A stretch of DNA of 5,021 nucleotides, from contig SLPT01000170.1 of the NCBI GenBank assembly GCA_007131845.1, forward strand, positions 1 to 5,021, read 5' to 3'. Positions 1 through 5,021 of the stretch are shown one piece after another. The notes below the pieces were generated by a model. It saw nothing but the letters and a program-made list of their open reading frames with translations, had not been told where the DNA came from and did not search any database. The position numbers were made by a program, and so were the translations under genes. The first letter of the stretch is position 1. The number at the start of each line of letters is the position of its first letter. This DNA is from Desulfobacteraceae bacterium (GTDB lineage Bacteria > Desulfobacterota > Desulfobacteria > Desulfobacterales > Desulfosalsimonadaceae).

Positions 1-451
1 GGCACTGTTCCATGAGCATGGCATTCAGGCGTGAAGACGGTAAGGTGATATCGGAATCATCCGACGCGGAGCGATAATGCGGGGAGGTTCCTTCCCCGGC
101 AAATGCGTCCGCAGGGATGATCATATCCCCTACCCCCACATCCGGCGATACGGATCCGCACCATCCAAAGACGATAATCCGCTCGACGCCCCACGCCACC
201 ATGGTTTCAAGGAGCATGACCGCATACGGTGCGCCGATAAAGGGACCGGCAATACATACCGTTGCACCTGACTGAGGGGCGCAGTACATCCGGCTGTTTA
301 AAAGCACGTGGGGATGCGTCCCGGACAGGCCGGCCTGAGCCACGAGTTCCTTGAGGTCCGCGGGGCTGCTCACCATCACCGCCGTGCGGTTGGGGCATGC
401 CGGCCACTGCTTCGGGGTTTGGGGCTGAATTACCGCATTATCGGGATCCAT
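1..451 (-). CDS. Nucleoside phosphorylase-like protein (PNP_UDP_1 fold), 3' end beyond window
   Basis: The first 150 residues are visible, and the frame stays open to the left edge. Residues 65-126 match the core of the purine/uridine phosphorylase superfamily: VCIAGPFIGAPYAVMLLE (strand, glycine turn and helix, 65-82), WGVERIIVFGWCGS (87-100), then a GVGDMIIP strand (106-113) and GEGTSPHY (119-126), the equivalent of the family's DGTS-Y segment. Known family members cleave the N-glycosidic bond of nucleosides in the cytoplasm, with phosphate or with water. The arginine that binds phosphate in E. coli Udp and DeoD (in the R-V/I-G-[TS] motif) is replaced by Val94, so a hydrolase or an atypical substrate is possible. 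The ATG at 451 lies 4 nt after the stop of the 86-codon gene and has only a weak GGA upstream, which suggests translational coupling. Fold assignment is confident; substrate is unknown. Confidence 0.8.
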   Translation of the reverse strand, partial: MDPDNAVIQPQTPKQWPACPNRTAVMVSSPADLKELVAQAGLSGTHPHVLLNSRMYCAPQSGATVCIAGPFIGAPYAVMLLETMVAWGVERIIVFGWCGSVSPDVGVGDMIIPADAFAGEGTSPHYRSASDDSDITLPSSRLNAMLMEQC

Positions 452-455
452 GGGA

Positions 456-716
456 CTATTCCAAAGGGTTGGACAATTCCTGCAAGTCTTCCTTGACCTC
501 ATCGATGATATCGTAGAGCCACAGTACATCTTCGATGGTAAGACGCCCCGCCTTGGCGGGCGCGCGATCCGTTCCATCCTTTTTTTTGAGGATTCTCGGG
601 CCAATCTGCAGCTTCGGCTCTCCTCCGGCATACTGGTTAATGGATACCGAAAGCCCTGTTTCCTCGCAAAGCCATTTCTTCAGAACTTCATCTTTTTCCG
701 GGTCGTATCCGGGCAT
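456..716 (-). CDS. Small uncharacterised protein, 86 aa
   Basis: I do not recognise this gene as a named family. The ATG at 716 is chosen because a perfect AGGAGG lies 6 nt upstream; the longer frame opening with TTG at 734 would put that ribosome binding site inside the coding region. The product is soluble and charged, with no signal peptide or membrane segment. Residues 1-25 are acidic and basic with one Cys (KKWLCEETG). Residues 26-43 look like beta strands (VSINQYAGGEPKLQIGPR). A lysine-rich stretch with KKKDG (45-49) follows. The C-terminal third (about 58-82) looks like one amphipathic helix (LTIEDVLWLYDIIDEV, then KEDLQEL). Strands, a basic loop and a final helix, with the G-x-PKLQI pattern, loosely recall the PC4/YdbC single-stranded nucleic acid-binding fold. 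That is only a resemblance. It lies 54 nt after glyS and 4 nt before the phosphorylase-like gene. Confidence 0.8.
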   Translation of the reverse strand: MPGYDPEKDEVLKKWLCEETGLSVSINQYAGGEPKLQIGPRILKKKDGTDRAPAKAGRLTIEDVLWLYDIIDEVKEDLQELSNPLE

Positions 717-722
717 TGTTTT

Positions 723-728
723 CCTCCT
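723..728 (-). promoter_or_regulatory. Strong Shine-Dalgarno of the 86-aa gene
   Basis: A perfect AGGAGG on the minus strand sits 6 nt before the ATG at 716. It is the best ribosome binding site in the window and fixes the start of the 86-codon gene, ruling out the in-frame TTG at 734. Confidence 0.85.
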
Positions 729-739
729 GCTCAATCTGT

Positions 740-745
740 ATTATA
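740..745 (-). promoter_or_regulatory. Possible -10 box between glyS and the 86-aa gene
   Basis: The minus strand carries an exact TATAAT inside an AT-rich stretch, in the only AT-rich part of this gap. Initiation about 7 nt downstream would give a leader of roughly 17 nt that includes the AGGAGG. No good -35 hexamer lies 16-18 nt upstream; that position is T-rich (GTTTTT). The match could be chance in AT-rich DNA, so an independent promoter for the last two genes is only possible. Confidence 0.3.
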
Positions 746-770
746 TATTTTAGTGCCTGAATAAAAACCG

Positions 771-2855
771 TCATGTCGAGACCCTTGAAAAGTCGGCAAG
801 CCGTGCAAACAGGTCCGATATGCGCCGTAGCAGGGCGAGTCGGTTTTTCCGGAGCGCGTCGTCATCGGCCATGACCATGACATCGTCGAAAAACCGGTCC
901 ACCGGCTCCCGGATGGAGGCGATTTCGGAAAACGCGGACTGGGCATCCCGGTTAGCCAGGTGACGGTTTACCGCCTGCTCCACCCTTTCGAAGGCCTCGT
1001 AAAGCCGGGTTTCCGCTGAATGTTCAAACCGGTCCGGATCTACCTCACCACCGCGGGTTTCGGTTGGATCCGCTTTTCGGATGATATTGACGACCCGTTT
1101 GAAGGCAACGGCCAGAGACTGGAAATCCGGAAGGTCCTTCATGCGGGCAAAGGCCCTGGCCCTGCTCCACACATCCACGACATTGTCGAAAGAGACTGCA
1201 AGCACGGCTGCCGCCATGTCCCTGGGTACAGATTCCTCTTCCAACATGTGCGCCATGCGGTTTTTCAGAAACCCGAGAATCTCTTGTTCGAGGGTTTCCT
1301 TTGGTTGTTCAGCCGGTGCGTCAAAAAGTCCCAGGCCGAACCGGACGGCTTCGGCAAGGCTCACATCCAGATTATTTTCCCGGGCGATCTGTAAGAGCCC
1401 GATGGCCTGACGTCGAAGGGCATAGGGATCGGATGCGCCGGTAGGGATCAGTCCTATGTGAAAACAGCCGCAAAGGCTGTCAAGCTTGTCCGCAACAGAA
1501 AGAAGTGCGCCAATCCGGGTTTCCGGAAGAACGCCGCCGGATTGAACCGGACGGTAGTGCTCCTCGACCGCTCTTGCAACAAGGGGATCCTCACCGGATT
1601 TTTCTGCGTAAATACGGCCGATTACGCCCTGGAGCTTAGGAAATTCAATGACCACCTGGCTTACAAGGTCTGCCTTGCAAAGAGCCCCAGCACGGTCCAG
1701 GCGGCGGGCGTCGGCTTCATCCAGGCCGGCAGCGCCTGCTAAATAATTGCAGAAACGGCGGATCCGCTGCGTTTTATCCCAGACCGATCCCAGGTTGGCC
1801 TGGAAAACAACGTCCTTCAGCTTTTGCGTCATCTGATCCAGGGAAACCTTCCGGTCGCTTTCGTAAAAAAACCGGGCATCTTCCAGCCGTGCCGCAAGCA
1901 CCCGCTCGTATCCGGAAATCACCACGTCCATATTTTTCGCCCGGTTGTTGCTGACAGCAATGAAATGGGGCAGCATCTTGTTGTCTTCGTCCATGATTGC
2001 GAAATAACGCTGATGCTCCCGCATGGCGGTGATAAGTATTTCCGGGGGCAGGCTGAGAAACCGGGTATCAAAGCTTCCCAGCACGACCTCCGGGTATTCC
2101 ACAAGGTTCACAACCACATCGCAAAGCGCCGGATCATCCAGGATTCGTCCGCCGGTTCCGGCTGCCGCACGTTCCATGCTCTCGATCATGAGCGCCTTCC
2201 TGCGAACCGGATCGGCAATGACATACGCCTCTTCCAGCTTTTGCAGGTACTGCCCGGGATGGTCCAAACAGATTTTTCCCGGTGCCAGAAAACGATGTCC
2301 GAAGGTGTTTCGGCCGCTTTTGACGTCGCCTACGGTGAATGAAAACGAGCGATCTCCGAACAGGGCAACAATCGAGTGAATGGGCCTGGCAAATGCGATG
2401 GAAAGATCTTTCCATCGCATGGTCTTGGGAAAGGCAATGGACAGGATCAATCCGGGCATCTCCCGTCTGAGGATATTGACGGTTTTTTGACCTTTATCCG
2501 TCTTTCGGATGCACAGGTACCTTCCCTTTTCCGTGTCCCTGACCGTCAGGCGGGTAACCGATACGCCGTTTTTTTCCGCAAATTTCCGGGCTGCCACCGT
2601 GGGGCGTCCGTTTTCATCATATCCCACGCGCTCAGGTGGCCCGGTAACCTCCGATGTAAAGGGCTCCTGGCGTAAAGCCACATCATAAGCCATGACGGCC
2701 AGCCTTCGGGGCGTGCCGTATACGGCGACTTCGCCGCAGGCGATCCGCTCCTTCCGGAGCCGTTCGATCACCATATTCCGAAAAGCATCCAGCGCCGGTT
2801 CAATATAGCCGGAAGGAATTTCCTCGGTTCCGATTTCGATCAAAAGTGATTCCAT
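771..2855 (-). CDS. glyS: Glycyl-tRNA synthetase beta subunit
   Basis: The beta subunit of the alpha2beta2 glycyl-tRNA synthetase binds tRNA-Gly and is needed for charging by the alpha subunit; it acts in the cytoplasm. The product is 694 residues, close to the 689 of E. coli GlyS. It opens with the hallmark LLIEIGTEEIPSGYI (4-18). Other family blocks are GTPRRLAV (47-54), GHRFLAPG (186-193), MREHQRYFAI (278-287), FIAVSNN (298-304), the degenerate HD-like region KADLVSQVVIEFPKLQGVIGR (394-414), DKLDSLCGCFHIGLIPTG (456-473) and DPYALRRQAIG (476-486). A C-terminal DALR-like anticodon-binding helical domain ends in PVDRFFDDVMVM (651-662). The start is the ATG at 2855, which places the conserved N-terminus at residue 4 and has CAGG 6 nt upstream. 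The frame is open a further 26 codons, to a TTG at 2933, but that extension is partly repeat-derived. It follows glyQ by 186 nt. No frameshift or missing block is seen. Confidence 0.97.
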   Translation of the reverse strand: MESLLIEIGTEEIPSGYIEPALDAFRNMVIERLRKERIACGEVAVYGTPRRLAVMAYDVALRQEPFTSEVTGPPERVGYDENGRPTVAARKFAEKNGVSVTRLTVRDTEKGRYLCIRKTDKGQKTVNILRREMPGLILSIAFPKTMRWKDLSIAFARPIHSIVALFGDRSFSFTVGDVKSGRNTFGHRFLAPGKICLDHPGQYLQKLEEAYVIADPVRRKALMIESMERAAAGTGGRILDDPALCDVVVNLVEYPEVVLGSFDTRFLSLPPEILITAMREHQRYFAIMDEDNKMLPHFIAVSNNRAKNMDVVISGYERVLAARLEDARFFYESDRKVSLDQMTQKLKDVVFQANLGSVWDKTQRIRRFCNYLAGAAGLDEADARRLDRAGALCKADLVSQVVIEFPKLQGVIGRIYAEKSGEDPLVARAVEEHYRPVQSGGVLPETRIGALLSVADKLDSLCGCFHIGLIPTGASDPYALRRQAIGLLQIARENNLDVSLAEAVRFGLGLFDAPAEQPKETLEQEILGFLKNRMAHMLEEESVPRDMAAAVLAVSFDNVVDVWSRARAFARMKDLPDFQSLAVAFKRVVNIIRKADPTETRGGEVDPDRFEHSAETRLYEAFERVEQAVNRHLANRDAQSAFSEIASIREPVDRFFDDVMVMADDDALRKNRLALLRRISDLFARLADFSRVST

Positions 2856-2861
2856 GATTTG

Positions 2862-2865
2862 CCTG
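2862..2865 (-). promoter_or_regulatory. Weak Shine-Dalgarno of glyS
   Basis: CAGG on the minus strand lies 6 nt before the ATG at 2855. It is short, but it supports this start over the in-frame TTG at 2933. It lies outside the inverted-repeat element, which ends at 2894. Confidence 0.5.
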
Positions 2866-2893
2866 TGCTTGTTATTCAAATAATAGTGAAGAT

Positions 2894-3018
2894 TGACGGC
2901 TTCGTAAAAGTCCAATATCTGCGTTACGCGCAATTTCTCAGAATTTCACGTACGCCAAGTACGCTGCATTCTTCGAAACCCGGCAAGCCTTGATCTTGGA
3001 CCTTTTACAAAGCCGTCA
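2894..3018. repeat. MITE/REP-like inverted-repeat element between glyQ and glyS, 125 bp
   Basis: The two ends are near-perfect inverted copies. The left arm (2894-2919) starts TGACGGCTTCGTAAAAGTCC. The right arm (2992-3018), read on the minus strand, starts TGACGGCTTTGTAAAAGGTC. Over 27 aligned positions there are two substitutions and one single-base gap. A second, imperfect hairpin sits in the middle: 2941-2953 against 2959-2971, with CGTAC/GTACG closing a 5-base loop and GAAT/ATTC at its base. There is no credible coding sequence inside. Short terminal inverted repeats, nested symmetry, small size and an intergenic position fit a non-autonomous mobile or extragenic palindromic repeat. On the minus strand it is transcribed between the two subunit genes and could fold into a long stem. 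No clear target-site duplication flanks it. Confidence 0.75.
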
Positions 3019-3024
3019 GGCCGC

Positions 3025-3044
3025 GACTTTTTACGAGTGCATCA
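3025..3044. repeat. Extra copy of the repeat end, overlapping the glyQ stop codon
   Basis: GACTTTTTACGAGTGCATCA on the plus strand resembles the minus-strand reading of the element's left arm (GACTTTTACGAAGCCGTCA), sharing the GACTTTT, ACGA and final TCA blocks. It is in the same orientation as the right arm and lies 6 bp beyond it. The glyQ stop codon (3042-3044) is its last three bases. It may be a remnant of an older insertion or a tandem end of a composite element. The match is imperfect, so homology is likely but not proven. Confidence 0.5.
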
Positions 3045-3917
3045 AGATTCCGGCTTCAGCATCGGGTATCCCATTGCCTTGCGCTGCTCGATATAGGCTT
3101 GCGCGCACAGGCGTGCGAGATCCCGGATCCGGGCGATGTATCCGGTCCGCTGGGTAACGCTGATGGCGCCCCTCGCATCGAGAAGGTTGAAAAAATGGGA
3201 ACACTTGAGGCAGCATTCGTATGCCGGCAGCACGAGTCCTTCAGATATCGCTTTTTTCGACTCTCCCTCGAAACGGCTGAAAAAATCAAAAAGCATGGCG
3301 ACATCCGCCGTTTCAAAGTTGTAGGTGGACTGCTCCACTTCCTGGCGGTGATGAACATCCCCGTACGTGAGATGCTCGTTCCATCGGATATCGAAAACAC
3401 TGTCGACACCCTGGAGATACATGCATATACGCTCCAGTCCGTATGTCAACTCCACCGGGACAGGATTGACCTCGATGGAGCCGGCCATCTGAAAATAGGT
3501 AAACTGGCTGATTTCCATGCCGTCGAGCCATACCTCCCATCCAAGACCGGATGCCCCTAAAGTCGGAGATTCCCAGTCATCTTCCACAAACCGGATATCG
3601 TGTTCCATTGCGTCGATCCCCAGGGCTTTGAGGCTCCCCAGAAACCGTTGCTGGATGTCGTCCGGTGACGGCTTCATAATAACCTGAAACTGGTAGTAAT
3701 GCTGGAGGCGATACGGATTGTCGCCGTAGCGACCGTCGGTCGGCCGCCTGGACGGCTGGACATACGCAACGTTCCAGGGCTCCGGGCCGAGAGAACGCAA
3801 AAGGGTTGCCGGGTGGAATGTCCCAGCGCCCACTTCCATGTCGTAGGGCTGAACCAGAACGCATCCCTTCCGGGACCAGAAGCGCTGCAAGTTGAGAATT
3901 ACATCCTGAAAATACAT
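3042..3917 (-). CDS. glyQ: Glycyl-tRNA synthetase alpha subunit
   Basis: The catalytic subunit of the alpha2beta2 class II glycyl-tRNA synthetase. It activates glycine with ATP and charges tRNA-Gly together with GlyS. The product is 291 residues (E. coli GlyQ is 303) and is conserved throughout. It shows [12 protein letters not shown] (3-14), [16 protein letters not shown] (23-38), [20 protein letters not shown] (43-62), [16 protein letters not shown] (63-78), [18 protein letters not shown] (126-143), the motif 3 segment TYGLER (158-163) and GVDSVFDI (170-177), [10 protein letters not shown] (193-202) and [14 protein letters not shown] (244-257). The ATG at 3917 has GAGGA 9 nt upstream and gives the usual short N-terminus. 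The C-terminal end ([10 protein letters not shown]) passes the conserved G-[FY]-PM, and the stop falls in a repeat-like end. It sits 175 nt after the kinase gene and 186 nt before glyS. No T-box-like leader was recognised. Confidence 0.98.
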   Translation of the reverse strand: MYFQDVILNLQRFWSRKGCVLVQPYDMEVGAGTFHPATLLRSLGPEPWNVAYVQPSRRPTDGRYGDNPYRLQHYYQFQVIMKPSPDDIQQRFLGSLKALGIDAMEHDIRFVEDDWESPTLGASGLGWEVWLDGMEISQFTYFQMAGSIEVNPVPVELTYGLERICMYLQGVDSVFDIRWNEHLTYGDVHHRQEVEQSTYNFETADVAMLFDFFSRFEGESKKAISEGLVLPAYECCLKCSHFFNLLDARGAISVTQRTGYIARIRDLARLCAQAYIEQRKAMGYPMLKPES

Positions 3918-3920
3918 GTT

Positions 3921-3950
3921 CGGCTGTCCTCGGCTGTCATTGGCTGCTTA
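3921..3950 (-). repeat. Three imperfect 10-bp tandem units containing the glyQ Shine-Dalgarno
   Basis: On the plus strand three consecutive 10-mers read CGGCTGTCCT, CGGCTGTCAT and TGGCTGCTTA. The first two share CGGCTGTC exactly and the third shares GGCTG. The GAGGA ribosome binding site of glyQ (minus strand, 3927-3931) spans the junction of the first two units, 9 nt before the ATG at 3917. Strand slippage here would change the leader next to the ribosome binding site. Confidence 0.6.
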
Positions 3951-3964
3951 TAACGATCTCAGCC

Positions 3965-3990
3965 CGGCCGCCGCCATCCGGCAGCAGCCG
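3965..3990 (-). promoter_or_regulatory. GC-rich hairpin in the leader upstream of glyQ
   Basis: Read as minus-strand RNA, the arms CGGCUGCUGCC and GGCGGCGGCCG pair over 11 consecutive positions around a GGAU loop, with two G-U pairs. On the plus strand the same two positions would be C-A mismatches, so the stem is stable only in the transcript of the genes. It lies about 48 nt before the glyQ start. No U-run follows, so it is not a typical intrinsic terminator. It could separate kinase and glyQ expression, stabilise an mRNA end, or be incidental in GC-rich DNA. Confidence 0.45.
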
Positions 3991-4092
3991 TCTTTTGATG
4001 TTTTGGTTGTCGGGCCATTGTGAGCAAAAGCTGTCTTTGGTTCCGGCTGGCGCCGCTATGTCCTGATCTTTTACGTGGCTAATAGCACGTCA

Positions 4093-5021
4093 TCACTTCG
4101 CCGTCACGCCCTTCATGTCTACCGATGCATCCAGCAGCATGCCGCCTTTCCGACCGGCAAGAACGGCATCCCATATTGGCCGGAGATGCGATATCCGATC
4201 CGGCTCACCAAAGGCCCAGATACATCCGCCCCCGCCTGCTCCGGTAAACCGGGCGCCTGCTCCGGTGTCAACAGCTGTTTTAACCAATTCAATTCCGGTT
4301 TTATCCAGGACGCCGGGCGTCATTTGTCTTCTGATGGCCGTATCCCGGCTCATCGCTGCAATGGCCCCGGGCAGATCCTTTTCGGAGAAAGCATGAATGA
4401 AATCCGCCGTGCAGCTGACAATTTCTTCCCAGAGCCTGCGGTGCGTCCCTTCCAGAAACCCCCGAATCCAAAGACCGTTGATTTCCTTTGACTCATGCTG
4501 AGCGCCGCAGTACGCCACGAGCATCCGGTCGTTGATCCATGAGGCGTCCCCGGCTTCGAGCAGGCTTTTCTTTATATACCACGGATCCTTTCCCCTGCCG
4601 TTCCAGTACCAGGCGTTTACGCCGCCAAAGGCCGCGGCCATCTGATCCTGGCACCCGCAGGGAACGAGCGCAACACCCTCTTCCACTGCATGCGCCAATT
4701 CCGGGATTTTGTGCCACGTGCCATCCGGAAGCTTTGCGCCGGCTTCTTCCAGCAGCCTGTAAAGAGCCGCGATAACGGCTACCGCTGCGGCGGATGATCC
4801 GCCCAAAGCGCTTTTCGGGGGGGAAGATGAGTCGATGTCAATATGAATGCCATCGATGCCGAAATGCTCCGCCACGGCAAAAATAAGTCCCAGGGGATGG
4901 CTGAAGGGGGCCCGCCCCATCACGAATTCGGCCGGTGAAAATCCCTTCGACGAAACCCGCACAATACCCGGGGTATAATCTGAAACCTGAACCTGTGTGC
5001 GCAGATTCAGGGCAATATTAA
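4093..5021 (-). CDS. GHMP-family sugar kinase, HddA-like, 5' end beyond window
   Basis: The last 308 residues are visible; the frame is still open at the right edge, so the GTG at 4962 is internal. GHMP kinases transfer the ATP gamma-phosphate to a small hydroxylated substrate. Visible motifs (numbered from the first visible residue) are the ATP-binding loop SSSPPKSALGGSSAAAV (64-80), CQDQMAAAFGGVN (123-135), in which Asp125 is the likely counterpart of the catalytic Asp of the M-D-Q motif in galactokinases, and the C-terminal motif RFTGAGGGGC (257-266). The GGSSA loop, the QDQ-AAAFGG block and the RQMTPGV region (231-237) most resemble D-glycero-alpha-D-manno-heptose 7-phosphate kinase (HddA) and relatives. 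Galactokinase- or fucokinase-like substrates remain possible. The N-terminal substrate-binding segment is outside the window. No other sugar-nucleotide gene is visible beside it. It ends 175 nt before glyQ, with no obvious intrinsic terminator between them. Confidence 0.88.
   Translation of the reverse strand, partial: NIALNLRTQVQVSDYTPGIVRVSSKGFSPAEFVMGRAPFSHPLGLIFAVAEHFGIDGIHIDIDSSSPPKSALGGSSAAAVAVIAALYRLLEEAGAKLPDGTWHKIPELAHAVEEGVALVPCGCQDQMAAAFGGVNAWYWNGRGKDPWYIKKSLLEAGDASWINDRMLVAYCGAQHESKEINGLWIRGFLEGTHRRLWEEIVSCTADFIHAFSEKDLPGAIAAMSRDTAIRRQMTPGVLDKTGIELVKTAVDTGAGARFTGAGGGGCIWAFGEPDRISHLRPIWDAVLAGRKGGMLLDASVDMKGVTAK

Noticed and set aside
1020..1410. Overlapping plus-strand open frames of 124 and 109 codons opposite the 3' half of glyS
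   Set aside because: Both lie inside conserved glyS coding sequence, have no supporting ribosome binding site and show no family resemblance.
1824..2342. Plus-strand open frame of 172 codons opposite glyS
   Set aside because: It lies wholly antisense to conserved glyS, has no recognisable domain, and the composition is what a GC-rich gene produces on its opposite strand.
2894..3018. CRISPR repeat or tRNA gene between glyQ and glyS
   Set aside because: There are only two inverted arms with no regularly spaced direct repeats, and the fold is a nested hairpin, not a cloverleaf with T-loop consensus.
3099..3560. Plus-strand open frame of 153 codons opposite glyQ
   Set aside because: It is antisense to highly conserved glyQ residues and reads as an unstructured shadow of that gene.
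3965..3990. Intrinsic terminator after the kinase gene
   Set aside because: The stem is strong but no run of U follows on the transcribed strand, and it is over 100 nt past the kinase stop codon.
3918..4092. T-box riboswitch or glycine riboswitch upstream of glyQ
   Set aside because: No T-box consensus (AGGGTGG-ACCGCG type) or tandem glycine aptamer signature is seen on the minus strand; the gap holds only one simple hairpin and the short tandem repeat.
4075..4491. Plus-strand open frame of 138 codons opposite the kinase
   Set aside because: It covers the reverse complement of the conserved GAGGGGC region; the kinase frame explains the sequence.

Overview
The window holds five protein-coding genes, all on the minus strand, so transcription runs from right to left. 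In that order they are a GHMP-family sugar kinase (5' end beyond the right edge), glyQ, glyS, a small uncharacterised gene of 86 codons, and a nucleoside phosphorylase-like gene whose 3' end lies beyond the left edge. No rRNA, tRNA, CRISPR array, insertion-sequence transposase or phage gene was seen.

The DNA is moderately GC-rich and the genes are tightly packed. Separate alpha and beta subunits of glycyl-tRNA synthetase point to a bacterium with the alpha2beta2 enzyme. The protein sequences, and an intergenic repeat whose ends carry a CGTAAAA-GTC core, remind me of sulfate-reducing Desulfobacterota (Desulfobacteraceae/Desulfosarcina-like). That placement is from memory and is an inference.

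Layout: 4093-5021 is the kinase (partial). 3918-4092 is a 175-nt gap with a GC-rich hairpin and a short tandem repeat next to the glyQ ribosome binding site. 3042-3917 is glyQ. 2856-3041 is a 186-nt gap almost filled by a MITE/REP-like inverted-repeat element, with a further related end overlapping the glyQ stop codon. 771-2855 is glyS. 717-770 holds a possible -10 box and a strong Shine-Dalgarno. 456-716 is the small gene. 1-451 is the nucleoside phosphorylase-like gene, only 4 nt after the small gene.

GlyQ and GlyS form one enzyme that charges tRNA-Gly. The small gene and the phosphorylase-like gene look translationally coupled and may have their own promoter. The kinase has no evident functional link to the rest. 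The core is ordinary housekeeping. The most notable items are the repeat element between the two synthetase subunit genes, the missing phosphate-binding arginine in the nucleoside phosphorylase-like protein, and the unassigned 86-residue protein.
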